From the NCBI GenBank assembly GCA_903643055.1, contig CAHJWV010000079.1:1-9897 (forward strand): a stretch of 9,897 nt of DNA, in the 5' to 3' direction. The position numbers and the translations under genes were made by a program. Origin of the DNA: Burkholderiales bacterium. GTDB taxonomy: Bacteria; Pseudomonadota; Gammaproteobacteria; Burkholderiales; Burkholderiaceae. The notes below the pieces were generated by a model. It saw nothing but the letters and a program-made list of their open reading frames with translations. It ran no database searches and was not told the origin of the DNA. This document shows positions 9,697 to 9,897 of the stretch, in pieces (the first letter of the stretch is position 1; each line of letters starts with the position of its first letter).

Positions 9697-9776
9697 CCCC
9701 CCAGTCGCTATCGCTCCTGCCCCCAAGGGGCGCCACGCCAAGGGCCGGCAAAGCCGGACCCTGGCGCGTTGCTTGA
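9697..9776 (+). repeat. Structured dispersed repeat, copy B (80 nt)
   Basis: The 38-nt first block at 9697-9734 begins CCCCCCAGTCGCTATCGC and differs from copy A at a single base. A bulged hairpin follows at 9736-9766: CGCC/GGCG, AGGG/CCCT and CCGGC/GCCGG stems, 13 bp in all, closing an AAA loop at 9750-9752. GCGTTGCTTGA (9766-9776) ends the element, as in copy A. The loop starts 15 nt after the first block in both copies although the stems differ. The copy lies between the upstream partial gene and pyrG, inverted relative to copy A, and reaches to within 4 bp of the pyrG -10 box. Confidence 0.8.
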
Positions 9777-9833
9777 AGGGACTTTGCTGCGCTCGTCCTT
9801 TCTTTTTTGGTGCTGCGTCTTTATGGGGTTAGC

Positions 9834-9897
9834 TTACTGTGGGGGTCGTGCCGTCTCGAAGGTCTGCAGCCAGCTAAGCACATTCATTGCGGTTTCT
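9834..9897 (-). CDS. C-terminal end of an unrecognised minus-strand protein (partial)
   Basis: One minus-strand frame entering from the right edge is open and ends at TAA 9836-9834, giving ETAMNVLSWLQTFETARPPQ as the last 20 residues. The amphipathic composition and the location ahead of pyrG on the same strand make a genuine gene end plausible, and the two other minus frames stop sooner. The piece is too short to identify. About 190 bp and repeat copy B separate it from pyrG, so it is probably a separate transcription unit. Confidence 0.4.
   Translation of the reverse strand, partial: ETAMNVLSWLQTFETARPPQ

Noticed and set aside
9766..9812. Possible Rho-independent terminator on the plus strand (AAGGGAC ... 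GTCCTT followed by T-rich tract)
   Set aside because: The stem is short with a bulge and a 12-nt loop, and no plus-strand gene ends upstream; on the minus strand the tract would be A-rich and on the wrong side.

Overview
The window looks like a chromosomal segment of a GC-rich betaproteobacterium, most likely order Burkholderiales and plausibly the Leptothrix/Rubrivivax/Roseateles neighbourhood. The reasons are the gene order pyrG-kdsA-eno-ftsB on one strand, the high GC at third codon positions, and a C-rich dispersed repeat of a kind I associate with that order. The genus is an inference; no rRNA or other definitive marker is present.

Right half (about 3919-9897, all minus strand). Reading in the direction of transcription: the last 20 codons of an unrecognised gene, a structured repeat copy, pyrG (CTP synthase), kdsA (KDO-8-phosphate synthase, overlapping pyrG by ATGA), a second inverted repeat copy, eno (enolase), ftsB (divisome), pnuC (nicotinamide riboside permease) and a NadR-type ribosylnicotinamide kinase gene (overlapping pnuC by ATGA). 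pyrG, kdsA, eno and ftsB supply CTP for nucleic acid, lipid and CMP-KDO synthesis, KDO-8-P for lipopolysaccharide, glycolytic PEP (also the KdsA co-substrate) and a septation protein. The last two genes form a self-contained step that imports nicotinamide riboside and traps it as NMN.

Middle (about 1629-3918). A plus-strand MFS transporter of aromatic acid:H+ symporter type sits alone. In front of it is an unusually long non-coding stretch of about 730 bp with a candidate promoter, an inverted repeat and an 18-bp perfect palindrome. Behind it is a convergent intergenic region with a GAA-loop hairpin and two small tandem-repeat clusters.

Left (1-1628, minus strand). A riboflavin synthase alpha-chain gene stands alone, apparently of a second subfamily and without an FMN riboswitch. 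Beyond it is the 5' two thirds of a lipoprotein-type alpha/beta hydrolase whose reading frame is broken at a run of four G; it runs off the window start.

I see no phage, transposase, CRISPR, toxin-antitoxin or defence locus. Most of the window is ordinary core genome. The most unusual structure is a pair of inverted 79/80-nt repeat elements around pyrG-kdsA. Their outer blocks are nearly identical, and their central hairpins differ in sequence yet keep a stem and an AAA loop at the same offset.
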